This document shows positions 5,444 to 7,881 of a stretch of 7,881 nt of DNA, in pieces. Source of the stretch: an uncultured Bacillota bacterium (GTDB taxonomy: Bacteria; Bacillota; Clostridia; Peptostreptococcales; Anaerovoracaceae); the NCBI GenBank assembly GCA_949287115.1, contig CASEFF010000130.1, positions 1-7,881 of the forward strand, read 5' to 3'. A program made the translations under genes and the position numbers. The notes below the pieces were generated by a model. The model saw nothing but the letters and a program-made list of their open reading frames with translations. It was not told where the DNA came from and did no database searches. How positions within the stretch are numbered: the first letter of the stretch is position 1; each line of letters starts with the position of its first letter.

Positions 5444-7444
5444 ATGAGTTTCAAGTATGAAAAGCTGTTTACTCCCGTGAAGATAGGGTCATGCGAGATA
5501 AAGAACCGTTTCGCTATGGCGCCTATGGGCCCTCTGGGGCTGGCCGACGCGGAGGGCGGGTTCAATCAGAGAGGTATAGATTACTATACCGAGCGTGCAA
5601 AAGGCGGCACGGGCCTGATAATCACCGGGGTGACGTTTGTCGATAATGAGGTGGAGGAGCACGGTATGCCCAACTGCCCGTGCCCGACTCACAATCCGGT
5701 GCAGTTCGTCAGGACGGGCCGCGAGATGACGGAGCGCATCCACGCTTACGGAGCGAAGGTGTTCCTTCAGATGTCGGGAGGGTTCGGAAGGGTGACGATA
5801 CCTACCAACCTGGGAGAATATCCTCCGGTGGCTCCGTCGCCAATACCTCACAGATGGCTGGACAAGACGTGCAGGGAGCTTACAAAGGAAGAGATAAGGA
5901 AGATCGTGGTACAGTTCGGTAAGGGCGCTTTCAATGCAAAGAGAGCCGGCTTCGACGGCGTGCAGATACACGCCGTACACGAGGGGTATCTGATAGATCA
6001 GTTCGCCATAGCTCTCTTCAATCAGCGTACGGATGAGTACGGCGGAAGCCTTGAAAACAGGCTGAGGTTTGCCAGAGAGATAGTGGAGGAGATAAAAAAG
6101 ACGTGCGGGGACGATTTCCCCGTTGCTCTCAGGTACAGCCCGAAGAGCTTCATAAAGGACTTTCGAGAAGGCGCTCTGCCGGGAGAGGAATTCGAAGAAA
6201 AGGGCAGAGATCTGGATGAAGGTGTTGAAGCGGCGAAGCTGCTGGTGGAATACGGCTACGATGCTCTCGATACGGATGTGGGTTCGTACGATTCGTGGTG
6301 GTGGAGCCATCCGCCTATGTACCAGAAGAAGGGACTTTACAGACCTTTCGCCAAGCTGATGAAGGAGACGGTCGATGTCCCTGTAATATGTGCAGGCAGG
6401 ATGGATGATCCCGACATGGCGCTTGAAGCCATCGAAAACGGCGAGACCGATATGATAAGCCTCGGACGTCCGCTGCTGGCCGATCCCGATTACGTCAACA
6501 AGCTCAGGAGCGGCAGACGCGCACAGATAAGACCGTGCATCTCATGTCAGGAAGGCTGCATGGGAAGGATACAGGAGTATTCGATGCTCAACTGCGCCGT
6601 GAACCCTCAGGCGTGCAGGGAGCGTGTAAATGCGCTGAATCCTGTCAGGATACCGAAGAAGGTGATGATCGTGGGCGGCGGCGTCGCAGGATGCGAAGCG
6701 GCCAGAGTCCTTGCCCTGAGAGGACATATGCCCGAGATATACGAGAAGGGAAGCAGGCTGGGCGGAAATCTGCTGCCGGGCGGTGCTCCCGATTTCAAGG
6801 AGGACGATATAGCGCTGGCTGACTGGTATGCCACCATGCTGGAGCTTCTCAAAGTCCCGGTGAACCTCAACAGGGAGATCGGCGCCGACGAGATAAAGGT
6901 ATCCGGTGCCGATGTGGTCATCATAGCGACAGGCTCCGTACCTAAGGTGTTCTCCCTCGGAGATGATGAACACGTATATACGGCGGCTCAGGTGCTGATG
7001 AAGGAAAAGGATGCCGGAGAAAGCACCGTGGTCATCGGCGGAGGTCTCGTTGGATGTGAGACGGCTCTCTGGCTGGCTCAGCAGGGAAAGAACGTGAAGA
7101 TAGTGGAAGCGATGGACAGGATACTGGCTGTCAACGGACCGCTCTGTCACGCCAACAGTGAGATGCTGGAAAGGCTCATACCGTTCAACGGCATAGAGGT
7201 CATCGCGTCGGCAAAAGCTTCGGGATATGACGGGAAGGCGCTTACCGTGGAGACTCCGGACGGAAAGAGGACCATCGAGTGTGATTCCGTGATACTTTCC
7301 GTAGGATATGCGGAGAACGCGCCCCTTTACGATCAGCTGAAATTCGATATACCGGAGCTGTATCTGCTGGGAGATGCGAAGAAGGTCTCGAACATAATGT
7401 ACGGCATATGGGACGCCTTCGAGGTGGCAAACCATATAGACTGA
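5444..7444 (+). CDS. enr: 2-enoate reductase (Fe-S flavoenzyme, OYE/FadH type)
   Basis: A 666-residue enzyme with three parts. Residues 1 to about 350 are an Old Yellow Enzyme FMN barrel (KNRFAMAPMGPLG near the start; HAVHEGYLIDQF with His176, His179 and likely proton-donor Tyr182; QRTDEYGG; SLGRPLLADP before the cysteines). A 4Fe-4S motif follows at Cys365, Cys368, Cys372 and Cys384, the same spacing as E. coli 2,4-dienoyl-CoA reductase. The rest is an FAD/NAD(P) module with GGGVAG at 411-416 and GGGLVG at 532-537. The family moves electrons from NADH through FAD, the Fe-S cluster and FMN to the C=C of alpha,beta-unsaturated carboxylates. Length and sequence fit clostridial 2-enoate reductase. 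Cinnamate reductases (FldZ type) are equally close in kind, so the substrate is open and the symbol is provisional. The start at 5444 has GGAGG 6 nt upstream; the ATG at 5405 lies inside the candidate operator and has no such site. Expression is probably controlled by the divergent TetR. Confidence 0.93.
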   Translation: MSFKYEKLFTPVKIGSCEIKNRFAMAPMGPLGLADAEGGFNQRGIDYYTERAKGGTGLIITGVTFVDNEVEEHGMPNCPCPTHNPVQFVRTGREMTERIHAYGAKVFLQMSGGFGRVTIPTNLGEYPPVAPSPIPHRWLDKTCRELTKEEIRKIVVQFGKGAFNAKRAGFDGVQIHAVHEGYLIDQFAIALFNQRTDEYGGSLENRLRFAREIVEEIKKTCGDDFPVALRYSPKSFIKDFREGALPGEEFEEKGRDLDEGVEAAKLLVEYGYDALDTDVGSYDSWWWSHPPMYQKKGLYRPFAKLMKETVDVPVICAGRMDDPDMALEAIENGETDMISLGRPLLADPDYVNKLRSGRRAQIRPCISCQEGCMGRIQEYSMLNCAVNPQACRERVNALNPVRIPKKVMIVGGGVAGCEAARVLALRGHMPEIYEKGSRLGGNLLPGGAPDFKEDDIALADWYATMLELLKVPVNLNREIGADEIKVSGADVVIIATGSVPKVFSLGDDEHVYTAAQVLMKEKDAGESTVVIGGGLVGCETALWLAQQGKNVKIVEAMDRILAVNGPLCHANSEMLERLIPFNGIEVIASAKASGYDGKALTVETPDGKRTIECDSVILSVGYAENAPLYDQLKFDIPELYLLGDAKKVSNIMYGIWDAFEVANHID

Positions 7445-7466
7445 TGCAGGATCGCCTTTCGGGATA

Positions 7467-7495
7467 TTGTGCAGACGTCGGATGAGTGGTATCAT
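7467..7495 (+). promoter_or_regulatory. Possible weak promoter for ABM-domain gene
   Basis: TTGTGC (7467-7472) and TATCAT (7490-7495) are 17 bp apart. The -10 matches 5/6, but the -35 only 3/6. No terminator is visible in the 91 nt between the reductase stop and the next ATG, so read-through from the reductase gene is equally possible. Confidence 0.28.
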
Positions 7496-7535
7496 TATGG
7501 AAAGAAGCAGCATGACCCGATGAAAGGAGTTCGAG

Positions 7536-7823
7536 ATGACGGATTTTTATGTTACATACAGGTTCGCCGACAAGGCGGCCCGTGACGGATTTTACAGCGA
7601 AGTGAAGGCGTGTGGAGCCGGAGAGAAGTCCAGGAAGGAAGACGGCTGCATAAAGTATGAGTTCTTCTACTTTGCCGATGAGGACGACAAGATGTTCCTC
7701 TGGGAGCAGTGGGAGAGCAGGGAGGCGCAGAAAAAGCACTGTCAGCAGCCTCATTTTGCGGAGCTTACGGAGATAAAGAAAAAGTACGGAGTGGAGACCG
7801 ACATACAGATCGAGGACAGATAA
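7536..7823 (+). CDS. ABM-family (dimeric alpha/beta barrel) small protein
   Basis: A 95-residue protein with the pattern of the antibiotic biosynthesis monooxygenase (YgiN-like quinol monooxygenase) family: an N-terminal beta strand (FYVTYRF), a helix, GCIKYEFFYFADEDDKMFLWEQWES across the central strands, then the typical helix EAQKKHCQQPHFAEL with its two histidines. Members form small ferredoxin-like dimers. Some are cofactor-free oxygenases acting on quinol-type substrates, others have no known activity. Length is normal for the family. The start is supported by AAAGGAG at 7523-7529, 6 nt upstream. It follows the enoate reductase by 91 nt on the same strand and may belong to the same regulated unit. 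The substrate is unknown, and oxygen-dependent chemistry would be odd beside an enzyme typical of strict anaerobes. Confidence 0.85.
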   Translation: MTDFYVTYRFADKAARDGFYSEVKACGAGEKSRKEDGCIKYEFFYFADEDDKMFLWEQWESREAQKKHCQQPHFAELTEIKKKYGVETDIQIEDR

Positions 7824-7845
7824 AAGCGGTATCGTATCGGTAACC

Positions 7846-7881
7846 ATGAAAACAAAAGGAGCTGTCTGCCTGATGAATGGA
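7846..7881 (+). CDS. Start of a further reading frame, cut by right edge
   Basis: From the ATG at 7846 the frame is open to the window end (MKTKGAVCLMNG, 12 residues). An in-frame ATG at 7873 has AAAGGAG (7855-7861) 11 nt upstream, a little far. The ATG at 7846 has no clear ribosome binding site. The start MKTKGAV resembles the N terminus of zinc-type alcohol dehydrogenases (MKTKAAV pattern), which would favour 7846. This is a hint from very few residues, and the true start and product are unsettled. Confidence 0.35.
   Translation, partial: MKTKGAVCLMNG

Noticed and set aside
6542..7513. 323-codon minus-strand open frame opposite the enoate reductase gene
   Set aside because: Same codon-bias shadow effect; no domain signature, and the plus-strand gene is certain.
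1..7881. CRISPR array, insertion sequence, tRNA or phage-defence genes
   Set aside because: No regularly spaced repeats, transposase, tRNA cloverleaf or defence-type domains were seen on either strand.

Overview
The window reads as chromosomal DNA from an anaerobic member of the Bacillota, probably Clostridia. Three things point there: strong AGGAGG-type ribosome binding sites about 6-9 nt before most starts, heavy use of ATA for isoleucine and AGG/AGA for arginine in every gene, and a 2-enoate-reductase-type Fe-S flavoenzyme, a family best known from anaerobic clostridia. Genus cannot be set from the sequence alone. I see no mobile element, CRISPR array, tRNA or rRNA, and composition looks uniform throughout.

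Layout. (1) Bases 1-3246 hold a same-strand cluster: the C-terminal part of an MBL-fold metallohydrolase (its start lies off the left edge), a calcineurin-like metallophosphoesterase, and a CoA-disulfide/persulfide-reductase-type flavoprotein fused to a rhodanese domain. Gaps are 24 and 57 nt, with no terminator seen between them. (2) A 106-nt gap with an extended -10 promoter and a leader hairpin precedes a UraA-type uracil:H+ symporter (3353-4636). A strong intrinsic terminator follows, and its descending arm lies inside the end of the convergent tetR gene. (3) A TetR-family regulator (4720-5316, minus strand) diverges from a 666-residue 2-enoate reductase (5444-7444). The short gap between them holds two promoters that appear to share one palindromic -35 box, plus a 36-bp interrupted palindrome over the enoate reductase -10/start region, which is a good candidate operator. 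(4) A small ABM-fold (antibiotic biosynthesis monooxygenase-like) protein follows at 7536-7823. At the right edge a further reading frame begins.

How the genes may work together. The best supported unit is the tetR/enoate-reductase pair: the regulator probably controls reduction of an alpha,beta-unsaturated carboxylate used as electron sink or catabolic intermediate. The left cluster joins thiol/persulfide redox chemistry to two hydrolases of unknown substrate. The uracil transporter looks like an independent pyrimidine-salvage unit with its own promoter and terminator.

Most of the window is ordinary metabolic DNA. The part most worth a second look is the compact regulatory region at 5317-5443. 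I do not see convincing evidence of a wholly new system.
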